A stretch of 64,000 bases of DNA from Evernia prunastri. Lineage: Eukaryota; Ascomycota; Lecanoromycetes; Lecanorales; Parmeliaceae. The position numbers and the translations under genes are program-made. The stretch is taken from the NCBI GenBank assembly GCA_003184365.1, contig NKYR01000065.1, forward strand, positions 124,001 to 188,000. The letters run 5' to 3'. Of the stretch, positions 10,624 to 22,115 are shown piece after piece; position 1 is the stretch's first letter; the number at the start of each line of letters is the position of its first letter. The notes beneath the pieces are model-generated. The model was not told where the DNA came from. It worked only from the letters and a program-made list of their open reading frames with translations, and did not search any database.

Positions 10624-12623
10624 ATGTACGTTGGCAGCATTGTCCTTGTAGCTGGTGTGGCTACACATGTTGCTATATTCCGTCGAGGAGAGCACCACAT
10701 GCAGGGCATCCATTATTTGCAAGTCTTTACTAGCATCTTCATCACCGCTTTCTTATTGTTCGTGGGTACAGGTGAGCCGTCGGGTCAGGCCTTGCTCACG
10801 ACTGCTACGCTCGCTGGCTATTACCTTGCTGGTCTCTATGGAAGTTTGATCATTGGTCGAACCTTCTTGAGCCCTCTCAAACGCTTTCCCGGCCCGTTTT
10901 TGGCAAAGATATCGAGCCTCTACTTTTCGATACAATCACGGAGAGGTGATTCCCATAGGAAGCTCCTGACACTCCACCAGAAGTATGGAGACTTTGTTCG
11001 GGTCGGCTCGTCAGATCTCTCGACTGTTCACCCAAAAGCTACCAGCGCTATCTATGGGCGAGGGTCCAAATGTACAAAGGCGGACTGGTATGATCTGACA
11101 CTCCCATTGCTTTCAATGCAAACGACCCGTAAACGATCAGAGCACGATGAGAGACGCCGCGTCTGGGGTGCAGCCTTCAATGACACTATATTACGCGCGT
11201 ATGAAGATAGGATTGCGAGTTATCAGGACCAGCTCATCGCACATATCTCAGACCTCAATGGTCAGCCGGTCAATGTCAGTGAAATGTTCAGTCTGTACAG
11301 CTTCGATGTGATGGGGGACCTTGCGTTCGGCACTTCCTTCAACATGCTGCGGAACAACGAACAACACTGGGCTGTCCAGCTGCTGCACAAGGGAATGGAG
11401 CCGCTCAGATTGATGTTGCCTACGTGGTGCTTCAGACTGCTGCTTGCAATCCCTGGTGCTACCGGAGAGTGGCACATGTTCAAGGACTATTGCTGCCAAA
11501 GACTCGATGAAAGGCTCAAGGTAGGCAGACGGGCACCCATCGAACATTCTGCACTGATCTGACCTCTCGGTAGACGAAGGTAGAAACGCCAAATATGATG
11601 TCTTTCCTCCTTGAACCTTGGAAAGACAAGGAACCCACGGGCTCGGACTTGAACATGTTACAGGGAGACAGTCAACTCATCGTCGTAGCTGGAAGGTTAA
11701 TCGATTCACTCCACCTGCCATTCTGTTCCCACTTTACTGATTGACGGCAGTGACACATCAGCCATCACGTTCTCGAGTATCTTCTACGAGTTGACAAAAT
11801 CACCAGATGCAATTTCTCGGTTGCGAGACGAGCTCGGTCCTCTCGTCAAAGCGGGACAGGCCTTGTCGAATCAGAACCTGCAATCCCTAGATCTTCTCAA
11901 CGGAGTCATCAGCGAGACACTGCGCCTGCATCCCACGGCAAGCATACTACAGCGGAAGACACCCCCGGAGGGACTCACGATCGGAGAGACATACATCCCT
12001 GGGAACACGACTATATACAGCCCAAAATACGTTGCTGGAAGGAGTAAGCCTTAATCTTCAGACATGGAATGTGATTATAGCTTGGGCTGACTGCTCGCTG
12101 ATACCAGGCGAGGCGATCTATACCGACGCTTCGGAATTTCGACCGGAGCGATGGTACAGGAACCCGGAAATGATCAAAGAGCCCAGCGCTTACTCGCCCT
12201 TTTCCACCGGTAAGCCATCTCGTCTCAGATCCTTGCTGCCACACCATTCCACACAAGCATGTCCCTCCCAATCATCTCCAACCCTGGCCCTTTTAACCTC
12301 CCGCATACCCCTCGTCCCCTATCTATCCCCCCTCTTCTTATTCTTCCCTTCTTCTCCCCCTTTCCTCTCCCCCACCACGCCATCCACCCTCCGCAGCTCC
12401 TATCATTCATTCACCCACCCCTCCCCAAACAGGCATCTACAACTGCATCGGCAAGCCGCTCGCCCTGCTCAACCTCCGCACCACGCTCGCGAAGCTGGTC
12501 CTGGACTTCGACGTCGGCTTCGCCCACGGCGAGGACGGGACCTCCTTCGAAACCGACGCCGTCACCCAGTTCGACACCCGCCCCGGAGCGCTGTACCTGT
12601 GTTTCAGGAAGCGCCAGACTTGA
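10624..12623 (+). CDS. cytochrome P450 monooxygenase, 534 aa
   Basis: Five exons: 10624-11520, 11574-11695, 11751-12043, 12108-12209 and 12433-12623. The introns are 53, 55, 64 and 223 bp, and the total is 535 codons. An N-terminal membrane anchor with about three hydrophobic stretches (residues 1-85) precedes the proline-rich hinge RFPGPFLAK. The I-helix oxygen motif AGSDTSA (338-344) is rebuilt across intron 2. The ExxR motif is ETLR (395-398), the PERF-type motif is FRPERW, and the heme loop FSTGIYNCIGKP is joined across intron 4 with Cys476 as the heme thiolate ligand. All landmarks are present, so it should be an active ER-bound class II P450. Sequence style resembles the fungal benzoate-hydroxylase/trichothecene-type P450 superfamily, but substrate is unknown. 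Its position opposite the terpene synthase suggests oxidation of that terpene. Intron 4 is unusually long and pyrimidine-rich. Confidence 0.9.
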
Positions 12624-13074
12624 TCGGACAGGCCGGTTGGGGGAATGGTGTGCCTACTTTGGTGGTGGAGGGGAGGGGAAGATGCGGCACCGTTGGGGTT
12701 TTTGGCTTTTGGTTGTTGTTGTTGTTGTTATTGGTCGAGTGTAGTGCTCGTCGCGCGCGATCACGTCCTACGATGTTTTCTTTTCTTCCGTTATAGGCGA
12801 TTGGTCGGTCACTCACTCACTCGCTACGCATTTGCTTAATGCGCGATATCGCATCTATCTGGTGAAATCGTGACGGAGGGAAATACATGTAATCGACACG
12901 GAAATGCCCTGCCGTTGAAGTGCACGTCTTCTCCTACCCATTCCCATCCCCTCGGGACCGGCCCGGATCAAAAGCAGCAATACCCCCAAAGCGGATCAGC
13001 CTTATGTAATGGCCGCAAGGGTCCAAATTGGGATGTCGCATGTGAGCAGCTACGTCGCGATGCCGGTGCCCACT

Positions 13075-13240
13075 CGCGTTTGTTGGAAGGAAAAGGAAGA
13101 GAAGAAGCGAATCAACTCGGCCGGCATACTCCATGCAGTACCACCCCAGCTCCTTCCTTCCTTCCCTCCCATACCATCAAACACGACAGGTCCGCTATAT
13201 AGTAGCTTCTGCATCGCCGCCACCGCGCTATTGCCCAGGC
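13075..13240 (+). repeat. left copy of gap-flanking duplication
   Basis: This 166-bp segment recurs as 13261-13430 directly after the N-run. The copies match apart from one extra 4-bp CTTC unit in the right copy. The position, ending exactly at the gap, points to unmerged contig ends. Confidence 0.9.
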
Positions 13241-13260
13241 NNNNNNNNNNNNNNNNNNNN
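13241..13260. other. assembly gap (20 N)
   Basis: A run of 20 N bases. Both sides carry the same sequence, so the true gap is probably negative (an overlap). Confidence 0.98.
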
Positions 13261-13430
13261 CGCGTTTGTTGGAAGGAAAAGGAAGAGAAGAAGCGAATCA
13301 ACTCGGCCGGCATACTCCATGCAGTACCACCCCAGCTCCTTCCTTCCTTCCTTCCCTCCCATACCATCAAACACGACAGGTCCGCTATATAGTAGCTTCT
13401 GCATCGCCGCCACCGCGCTATTGCCCAGGC
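13261..13430 (+). repeat. right copy of gap-flanking duplication
   Basis: A 170-bp repeat of 13075-13240, starting at the first base after the N-run and longer by one CTTC unit in the (TTCC)n tract. Confidence 0.9.
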
Positions 13431-15057
13431 CAAGGCTGATCTCCGGCCCCCAGTCCGAATCCTCAACCCTCACCCCTCAACCCCATGATCGTCCCCCTTC
13501 CCCTAATCCTTCGACGCTATCACCGTCCCACTGCAAGCCCCGCCTCGCTTTCTAGGCATGCTGAGAAGGACATCGAAGACCCTTTTGAGCTGATCCATAA
13601 CGTGCGGTTGGGTACGACCCTTAGCGTTTCTTCCTGCTCCGGCATGAAGATTTCCATACCTACCCCAGCAGCAGGACCCTGGCAGTAGGATTTCCGTTAC
13701 CTGCCCCGGCAGCAATAGTCTCCGATGCCTAGCCCCTTGCAACCACTTTTTTTTTGGCAGTAGCATTTGCGCTGTTTACACCATGTAGAGCTCTTTCGAC
13801 TCTCTCTGGCCAGCTGATTTGATGTGCCTTCGCTGGTTGATGTATGGTTTCCAGCCCATGTGATAGACTCGTTACAAGCCCCATGACTGCCTCTGTCTTG
13901 GGCTCAGGTATGTGTCGTTGGGGGTCTTGGCAGTGCCAATGGTGGTTAAGAGTATGAAGGAAATGCGAAGAAAGTATAGCAGATTAACCTGAAGTTGGTC
14001 CCTATTGTCAATTGACTGGACCGCCCAGTTCGATACTTTCCGCCGCGCGAAAGGTAAAGCAGCGATAAACAGTCTTCCAGTCTTCCTCGTCTCCCATTGA
14101 ATAATACTCAATGCTGGCCCGCTATATAGGAATATTTTGCATTGCAGCCTGCAGCGCAGCAGGTCATGCATGATTAGTTACTGTTGGAGTAATAAGCCCC
14201 CGTCACGGGCACTCCTTGAAAGTACATACTACGAAAGATGGGTCAGGAAGATGTCCAGTGTCTCTCTCTCTACCTTTACTTAGGCGACTTTTTGGGTCCG
14301 ACCATGAGGTAGAGTACGAGTACATACCGCCTAAGTAATAGAAGGCTTATAAGTATAATGTTGTGGAGTGTAAAGGCAAGTTCTGTCTGTCGTCTTCCTC
14401 CCTTTTCATAATCCTACTGAACTCACCTCAAGCAAAAACCCAGTTCAAGGGTGGATGGAGAACAGCCAGCTGGCCCAGGGGACACTTAAAGGTAAGATGA
14501 TTTTGGAAAGCCAATATCTCTTTCCTCGCCGAGCCGACCATACTAGTCAGAAGACGGTCAAAAGGAGGGAAAGTCAGCGGGCTCAAGGTCACGGATGTCT
14601 TTTGGGCATGTTGACGGGGGAGGGTATTGACAACTCGCGAGTAGCTGTTAAATAAAGCTAGTTTCTGAGCAAGAGGTGATTAATCGCAGCTGGTTAAAAA
14701 GTGTTGATATAGGGTCGACCATGACAGGGTTTGCGGGGAGGAGAGGGGGGAAAGGGGAAAAGAAGGCGGTGATACGATATGCTGTGTCTTTATCGATTGC
14801 GTGAGGAAGACTTATTTGTTGGGTTTCATAGCCCTGTCTGGTCCAGGCCTTTGAGAAAAGTGTTATTAGCTGATGTGATTGATATATGGTTGTGGGTTGC
14901 TACATAATTTCCTGGAGGACCCTTAGACGTAACCAGCCTTGATGTGCCAGATTCCTCACAGAAATCCCATGTTCCAGAACCCTACAGACCACGATACGGA
15001 ACCACAAAAAGACAAGCCCAAAAAAACATGTCAAAATTCCCTTCCCCAGCACAGGCT

Positions 15058-18000
15058 CTATTTACCCATCTGCTCCATCTCATGCATCTTCCTAAACCGC
15101 TCCATCTTCTCCGCCTGCTTCTTCTTCTCCAGCTCAGCCTTGTACTGCCTGTACTCCTCCTCTTCCGTCATCGGCGCCCCGCCCCCCGCCGAAGCGGCAC
15201 TCAGAAGCTGCGGCGTGGCCGGTGGCGTGACGGTCTGCTTCGGATATGTCTCACTTTCCCGCGCGGGCGGTTGCTCGCTCGAGCGACTCGGCCTCACGGC
15301 CCGCTGATAGCTGTGCTTCTTGCCCGACGGGGTGTCCACGCCGCGCTCGGGATCGTACGTGTCGTTCCGGATTTCGGATACCAGCGCCTTCGACTCGTGC
15401 GTCTGGCCGTGCATGACGCTCTGGAGGTAGTCGTCGAATTCGGCGCTCGTCCTGGCCACCGCTTTAAAGTGCCGGTCTTCGAGCGCCGGCCGGAAGGGTG
15501 GCTTGTCGCCCGTCTTTTCGCACTTTTGACATTTCTCTTGGAACTCGTACTCGGCAAGTGCGACGGCTGTTTGGAATGCGTTGCGGATCTGACGGCCGTT
15601 CCATCGCTTGCCGTCTTTCCAGTGGCTTCGGGCGAAAGCTTCAATCTCAGACCTGTCGACGTAAATATCGCGGTTTGACTTGCTCAGCCGGTTCAAATTC
15701 ATTGCCCAGACATCACTAGTCTGGCTTTCACTGAGTGGGGCATAGTACAAGGAGATATGTATGCGGCTCTTGAAGGCTTCGTCGAATGAGCCAATACGGT
15801 TGGTGGTCAGGAACAATATGCCGGAGTAGTACTCAAGGGTGCGCAGAAAAACAGAGACGAGGGCGTTCCGATCAATGCTGTCTCCGCCGCGTTCTCGCTT
15901 TGCGAGAAAAACATCGGCTTCATCCAGTAGTAGCACGCATCCCCACTTGCGGGCTAAAAGGAATATAGCCTCAAGGTTTTTCTCAACGTCGTAAGCGCTC
16001 TGTCCAATATCGCCACATGTGATAGGAAACAAGGGTCTTCCGGTGTAAGCGGCCACACTTTCGGCTGTCGATGTCTTGCCAACTCCAGGGACGCCATGCA
16101 ATAGGATAATCAAGCCTTTCCCTTTTCCACGGATCAGATCGATTTGCTGTCTGTCCGTACCTTCGCGATCAACGGGCCGTGAACCGAGTGCATGGCTCTT
16201 TACCAAGGCCTTCACGATCCTCTTGTACTCATCCGGAATTACCAGGTCATCGAAACCAGAATTCTGACCGTCAAGCGCATCATTTTCTTTGATCTCTCGC
16301 AGAAGATCGATGTTCAAGGGGACTATAGGCCGAGAATCAGCATTACGAATCTTGTGTTGATGACGACGATAGACACACCCCAGTTGCGGCTTCGCAAGGA
16401 GAAGCCGTGTACACGATACGGTAAAAGAATCAGTTGATCTTCTGTCAGAGTCTGAGAGACACGGCGAGATTCAAGAAACATCCCATGTGATTCAACATTA
16501 AGGAATCTTTCCATCTGCGTCTTGTCAAACTCTGTGTCAACCACAAGATTGTTGTGATCCATTTTCAGGCACTGGTCTGTGTCTGCTGGGCAACGATCCT
16601 CATATACCTCCCTTTCGTCAGCCCTCGTCACTCCTTGGAGCCCTATCTGTGGTTTGTGTTTTGCATAGTCCGATTGCCTGAATGCTTGCGTGGAATCGAT
16701 GATGACCTCACTTTCTATCTTCGCTCAAGGAATAACCGTTATTATTCTATTCTGGCATTAAGCAGCTCACGATTTCTGCTTACCTCTTCCTGTGGCTCGC
16801 TGAGACTTAATCCTTCGTATCTTCTATGCTTGAATTCATGGTATTCAGCAAAGCGTCGACCTCGATCGAGTAATGACTTCGCAAGTTCTTCTTCCTTTTC
16901 CGCGTAGCTCATAGGGTACACATCGAGTTTCGTGATCAACCTGTCTTCTTCATACTCAACAAATACTTATTGTCTCCTGCACAGGGCCAAATTTCTCGCC
17001 ATCGAAATCAAATCTAACGCAGTCAATGCTGAATGGCGACACCTGGGCTTGTCGGTGGAAGCTTGGTCCTGCGTCAGAAACATTATCCTGACGTGCAATG
17101 ACCGTATTCGTCAACAGTGGCCGACCCCCACTGACATGAATGACGCGGTAGGCTTGATGAGGCTGCCTGGAAGTCACCACGAGGTCGCCCGGCTGGAAAA
17201 GATGCCAAAGGTGCTCAAACCTAATCTTTGAGAGAGCTCGGTCACGGATGGCCTTACGCAGTGTTAGCAGTGATCCTAGGTGCGAGTCCATAGTGTTGAC
17301 AAGTAGCTGCAGGTGGTCTCTAGCATCTTTGAGACATGTACACATATAGCGACTTTCTTCCAGGGCATTGTTTGATTCCTCCGAGACTTTGGTAGTTGGG
17401 CCATCAGCCGGAGAGATGCTGGTCGGAGCAGCTTCCGCTTTAGTGTCGTCTTCGAGTTCCTCTTCGTCCACTTTCGGCGAGCTTTGTTTTACCTTCCAAT
17501 GGTGCTTACTCAGATCCCCCCTTCTCTGCAGAACATTCGAGACATAGACATCAGAATACTCAACATCGTCTCTCTTCGGACCCAAAACGCGGATGACATC
17601 TCTAATAACCATATGCAGAATATGAGATAAGTTCTTTGCCTCGACACCATCCACGTTCCATTCATTCAAGAGCTCCACAGTCTTTCGGATTTGCTTCTCG
17701 TAAACAACAATGTGCTTGAAAGGGTAGATCCACGTTTCTGTTGCCGCGATATGTTCGCCGCTCAATAACTCTATTAATATCAAGGGCCATGGAGAGCTGA
17801 ATATGAGCCTCGCGGCATCCGAGGACCCCGGGCGTCGAACGTCATCTGTATGACCGTTTTTGTTAGAGGTGACCCCTTGATCACTAGATTGATTATTCAT
17901 TCCTTGGCTGTGAGCGTTCATGTCCATGCCTTCAAGCTGGTAAGATGTTGTCTCCGTATTAGTACCCAAGAAAATGGAAGCCTTGCTCCACTTGCCAGGA

Positions 18001-18670
18001 AGGTAATGGCTATGGTCCTTCCAATCTTTCACTCTTATTTGCATGACCTTTAGAGGTATTGCCTTGGTACATCGCGAATTGATAGATGGCGGGTCGTCGC
18101 TACATGATAATGAAATTAGAAAACGAATAGGACATACCGTAAGACTGGAATGCAGGATATCACTTGCCTTTCTTCATTGGGCTTCTCCTTGGAACCGAAT
18201 TTATATTGTAACTCCAGTATTTCCCTCTCCAGCGTGCCAACGCGATTTTCGAGGCCTTCGGTGTAGATTGATGCCACACGTGCATATTTAGTTCCGTCTC
18301 TCCTGTAGTCTGCAACCAGCCTTTCAGTGTGCTCATCTTTGTAATCATAAGGTTGTTCGGATCTTTGAATCCTAACCGTATAACTGGCAACGCTGACATC
18401 GTCCTTAATGTCGTCATTAGGTGAATTTCCATCTTCCTGGACATCTGCTTGTGCACCGGCATTCGTAGCCTCAGGAGAGTCCAGGTTCAACTCCTGCTTA
18501 GTGGAGTCTTGAGAGTGTACACCATCCTCAAACTCTCCATGCTGCACCGACGAGAAGCGAGCTTCCGTTGCTTTTACACTAGATTTGGCAGAGTTCGGAG
18601 ACGCGGGGCTGGACCCTCTTTGAAGCTTTCCAGGAGAAGAATCACCAACAGTCGAAATTGGAAGATCCAT
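15058..18670 (-). CDS. AAA+ ATPase with long N-terminal region, about 1150 aa (one apparent +1 frameshift)
   Basis: Exons are 18138-18670, 16784-18099, 16379-16718 and 15058-16322. Introns are 38, 65 and 56 bp. An in-frame TAG precedes the ATG at 18670. The C-terminal AAA module has Walker A GVPGVGKT (about 806-813), Walker B VLLLDEADVF and sensor 1 FLTTNRIGSFDEAF, followed by a lid and a charged coiled coil (EEEEYRQYKAELEKKKQAEK). Upstream are a short coiled coil (TLEREILELQYKF) and a region with DLVVTSRQ and LDVYPMSYAEKEEE. This is the layout of the fungal DUF7025-type AAA ATPases of unknown substrate. In exon 2 the frame shifts by one base near 16955-16965: the upstream frame stops right after QETISIC, while EYEEDRLITKLDVYP continues in another frame. 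No intron can explain it, and the exon sum is one base over a multiple of three. Confidence 0.85.
16955..16966 (-). other. apparent +1 frameshift inside the AAA+ ATPase gene
   Basis: On the coding strand the tract AGTATTTGTTGAG must lose one base (probably a T in the TTT run) to join the two halves of exon 2. Both flanks have clear family-like coding sequence. It is either a base-call error or a recent inactivating mutation. Confidence 0.75.
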
Positions 18671-19346
18671 GACCAAGCTACTGCACTATATCAGTCCAAT
18701 GTCTGGGAGCGTACCGGGTAAAGCTACTTGGTATCAATTCGGTAAGGGAGCTAGAATAGATTAGCTGCACGAAACCTTTATCAGATATCTTCGCAAAAGG
18801 AACTGACTGTGGATGGCGTTAAGCACAATACTGTAGTGAAACGAAGCTTTCAGGGCACGAACGCTAAGGCGTGAATGGTACCAGTAGAGAGAATCTGACT
18901 AGACGAGAAAAAGCAGCTACAAAGATAGATACCAGTTGCTTTTGAGTATTTTAAAGGATCGGGCTGAGAGAGGACGCGACGTTAACCAGGTCACTCTCTT
19001 AGCTAACAAGCTCTGACGAGCCGCCAATCAACTAAAGCCTTTGCAGTTGCCGTTTTCCGGTTATCTTCGAAAGGGATCAATTTCTGCTGACCAGCATGAG
19101 ATGGTGGTCCCCCTGCATCACCAAATGCGATGGGGCCAGAAATATCCGACTAACTTAAATTGGTCTCAGCCCCACCTAATCGGTGGGGGTCGGACAAGGC
19201 TGTTGGAAGGTGACGAGTAAGCCTGCTGCCTCGGTTCTGCTCGAACATCCTGGAAGACTTGTTTTTAGCGAGGATCAGTATTCCGCGCCGTGTTGCCTTC
19301 GCGACTTCCAGCTATGTGATCAGTACATTTTTGCCGTAAGATTCCA
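18671..19346. other. divergent intergenic region between the AAA+ ATPase and STAND-like genes
   Basis: 676 bp, no coding signal. It separates ATG 18670 (minus) from ATG 19347 (plus). A short inverted match AATTGGTCTC...CCCACCGATTAG is not strong enough to call. Confidence 0.5.
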
Positions 19347-21555
19347 ATGGAAGGCTCGAGCGGAGTTCTTACCAGTGCAAACCCCGTAGATCTCTCTGTG
19401 AACGTGAGCGAGTATCCAGTCGATGATGCAGGAAGATGGATGCAGCATCGGCTCGATGGTACAATCCATCCGGCCTTGAATACCGAAGTTGATGGCCTTG
19501 TCTACGACAGTGACAAGCAGAAATTCGCGCTACTCGCGGACGATGCGCCACTCAGCCTGTACGTGAGAAGGTACGAAAATCAAGGTGACAATGGATACTG
19601 AACTCCTCAAGGGTGACTATATATAAACAAGCGGAGATCCAAAAACGAGCATTTATTGCGACGGTCAAGGGATACAATGCGGTTGCTAGAGAGAGTGGAT
19701 CAATACAGATGGACACTAATGCAGATTACACGTGGAGCGATGTCCTGTCTGCGCAAGAGAACTTTTCTCAAGAACGCGAGAACGTAACGACGCGAGGTAT
19801 CAAGGGTGCTATGTACAAACAACTCCGACGTTTCGGAGACAATAGCGAGACTTTCCAGTCCTGGCTTAAACTATTGCCAACAGAATCTCACTATCTTTCC
19901 GTGCTCTGCGGGGGATTGAGATTGATCCTTGGTGTTAGTGTTCTCGAGCACTCGTGGCTCTTTGCACCGCAAGCACTGACATTCCCTAGGCCGCTCAACA
20001 AATGTCTGAGATTCGGGAAGACGTCCGGGGCTTCATCGATGATCTGCCGTTGAGACTATCCAAGACAAAGGAATACATCGACATCTTCAAAGAATCCCCA
20101 CAGCTGCATCAGTGTAGTGCTGACCTTTATGTGGCTATACTGAGCACCCTAGAAGATATCGTTCAAATGTATCATAAGCATGTTGCACGCAAGTAGACGG
20201 ACCTGAGGTTTCGATAAGTAGGGGACTAACCAATTACAGACCGCTTTGGCTCTGCACTCTTCAAACAAAAAAGAAGTGGGAAAGAGCTTCAAGACAAGAT
20301 GAAGAACATGCAAGACTGTGGGGAGAGGCTTGTCATACAAGCGAACATCTGCTCTATGCAGATCCAGAAACGCCAGCTTGATGGAGGAAAAGACCTGACA
20401 AAGTTGATGGTGACATCGACAAGGAAGCAGGACCGTGGCTTCACAACAGTTGTCCTACGGCAGAATGATATGATGAAGGTTCTACAGTCACAAGAAAAAC
20501 GATTAGAGACCCAAGAGAGCTTGTTGCAAAGCCAAGAAAACCTGCTTAATCAGATGCTGGACACGCTGAAGGCGACTTCTCTACGGACGTTTGAGCCACA
20601 GCCCAGGCTCACGTACCTTGAATATGAAGATGCAATCGACGGCTACCAGACTCCTCGAGGCCGTTCCCCATCCCCGGACACAAGACGAGACCAAGAGAAA
20701 TTTCGTCAACGGCTCAGCGATCTCTTGCAAATTCTCGGGTTGGATCATGTAGCTGACGTCGCAGCTAAAGACACCTCCATTCTTCTGCATATAGTTGGCA
20801 ACCTAAGTCCCGGCTCCCAGGATCGCGCAGTAGCATTGATCACGTCACCGGTTATGCAGAATTGGTTGACCAGTACCGTATCGCTTCCGCTCATCATCAA
20901 TGGGCAAATGTTTTCGAGTGAGGGGGAGATTCGGCAGTCACCGCTCTCGTACTTCTGCGCCAAACTTGTAGAAAGCATCCTCCCACTAGGGACATCTCCA
21001 CAAACGCCGAAGAATCATGCCGTCTTCGCTGTGCGTTGGTTCTGCGGGCAGCATACCAATTGGCATGACTATGGTCCAGGTGTGACAGACTATGACGCTC
21101 ATCCACCTGGTATGCTGAGCAACATGGTTGCACAGCTCATCGTCCAGCTTCTTCAGTGTTCTTCTCTACCGCAGGTCGACCATCTTTCTCTCCCGAGGAA
21201 AGATCCAAAAGTGGCCGAAGTCTGCACCCTCTTCAGCCTGCTAGTGGAGGCACTGCCGAGAGGCGCAATATTGTTCATCGTGATCGATGGTATCTCGTAC
21301 TATGAGGATAAAGAGCGACTAGAGGAATGCATGGAAGTATTGTCGATGTTGACGGATGTGACCCGTGCGAGCTCAGGGTTTGTGAACGGCTGCGTGGTCA
21401 AAATGATGGTGACGGCTCCCCTGAGGTCCCACTATGTCCTGGATTTGTTCGAAGACTCTGAGATCTTGGATCTGGACGAGTATATTCCTCCGAATGGAGG
21501 CTTCACGGCATTGCAGTGGGATATGGGCGTTGGTAGAGCGATAGCAGACTTCTAG
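19347..21555 (+). CDS. STAND/NACHT-like NTPase-domain protein of unknown function (frame conflict, about 690 aa)
   Basis: My exon model is 19347-19584, 19632-19933, 19990-20192 and 20240-21555, with introns of 47, 56 and 47 bp. The N-terminal half is helical: LYVAILSTLEDIVQMY, then DRFGSALFKQKRSGK and a glutamine-rich coiled coil built on SQEKRLETQESLLQSQENL, as seen in fungal proteins that precede an NTPase module. The C-terminal half has a degenerate NTPase: LPLIINGQMFSS stands where a P-loop would be and lacks GxxxxGK[ST]. ILFIVIDGISYYED resembles Walker B. There is no repeat domain after it. The third splice junction uses good signals (GTAGAC, branch GGACTAAC, TTACAG) but puts exon 4 out of frame by one base, with the conserved-looking DRFGSALF in the wrong phase. 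This may be an indel, a mis-modelled junction or a decaying gene. Confidence 0.6.
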
Positions 21556-22115
21556 TCCTAAGATTGCTAGACCACTGCTGTTCGGTTTGATTCATTGTTG
21601 TGGCGACTTTCACAGAGAACAGAGAAGGCGCGTTGCAGTGCCAAGATCCACGTACTCGTACTCTATGAGCTAACCTATCTTGGAGATGCCAAGACTTCAC
21701 TGTGAAGGCGAGACTCCAGGCTCGTAGCCCCAAACCTCTGTTCCCCTGTAGCTTAGCTATCAGAAATCCTCAATGAGTAAAAATTGGATATCTAAGGATT
21801 TGCTTGGAGTCTATGCTAGGAGGGAACTTGTTCAGACACCAGATCCAAGGGACAATGCACCTATAAAGGAATTTTGACATCGGGCAGCCTTTTCGAGCAT
21901 AGAATTTCAGGGTATCATGGGATTGGATCAGCTGCACCTGACATGAAGATGGAGGAGAGTCTCTTGTAGTAAGAACAGTAAGATATCTTTGCGCGCTACT
22001 TGTGTACTAAACTATTTCAATCCCCGAACCCCTCAACTCAGCGCTGCATAAACTCCACACAATGTCAGTGGGAAAGATTTTAAATACACATATGAAACAA
22101 AGAACTTGATTAGAT
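21556..22115. other. convergent intergenic region
   Basis: 560 bp between two convergent 3' ends, presumably 3' UTRs. Nothing else recognised. Confidence 0.5.

Larger units (their letters stand above)
12624..15057. other. 2.4-kb intergenic region with an assembly gap
   Basis: No gene supported. The visible frames are created by CCTTCC/GAAGG-rich sequence and by the duplicated gap flanks. It contains N-run 13241-13260 and its flanking repeat copies, listed separately. The stretch from 13500 to 15050 shows no coding signal on either strand. Confidence 0.6.

Noticed and set aside
12259..12796. Proline/serine-rich open frames in the P450 3' region
   Set aside because: Produced by the pyrimidine-rich intron and out-of-frame reading of the last P450 exon.
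13009..13555. Frames crossing the N-run at 13241
   Set aside because: Built from duplicated contig ends and unknown bases.
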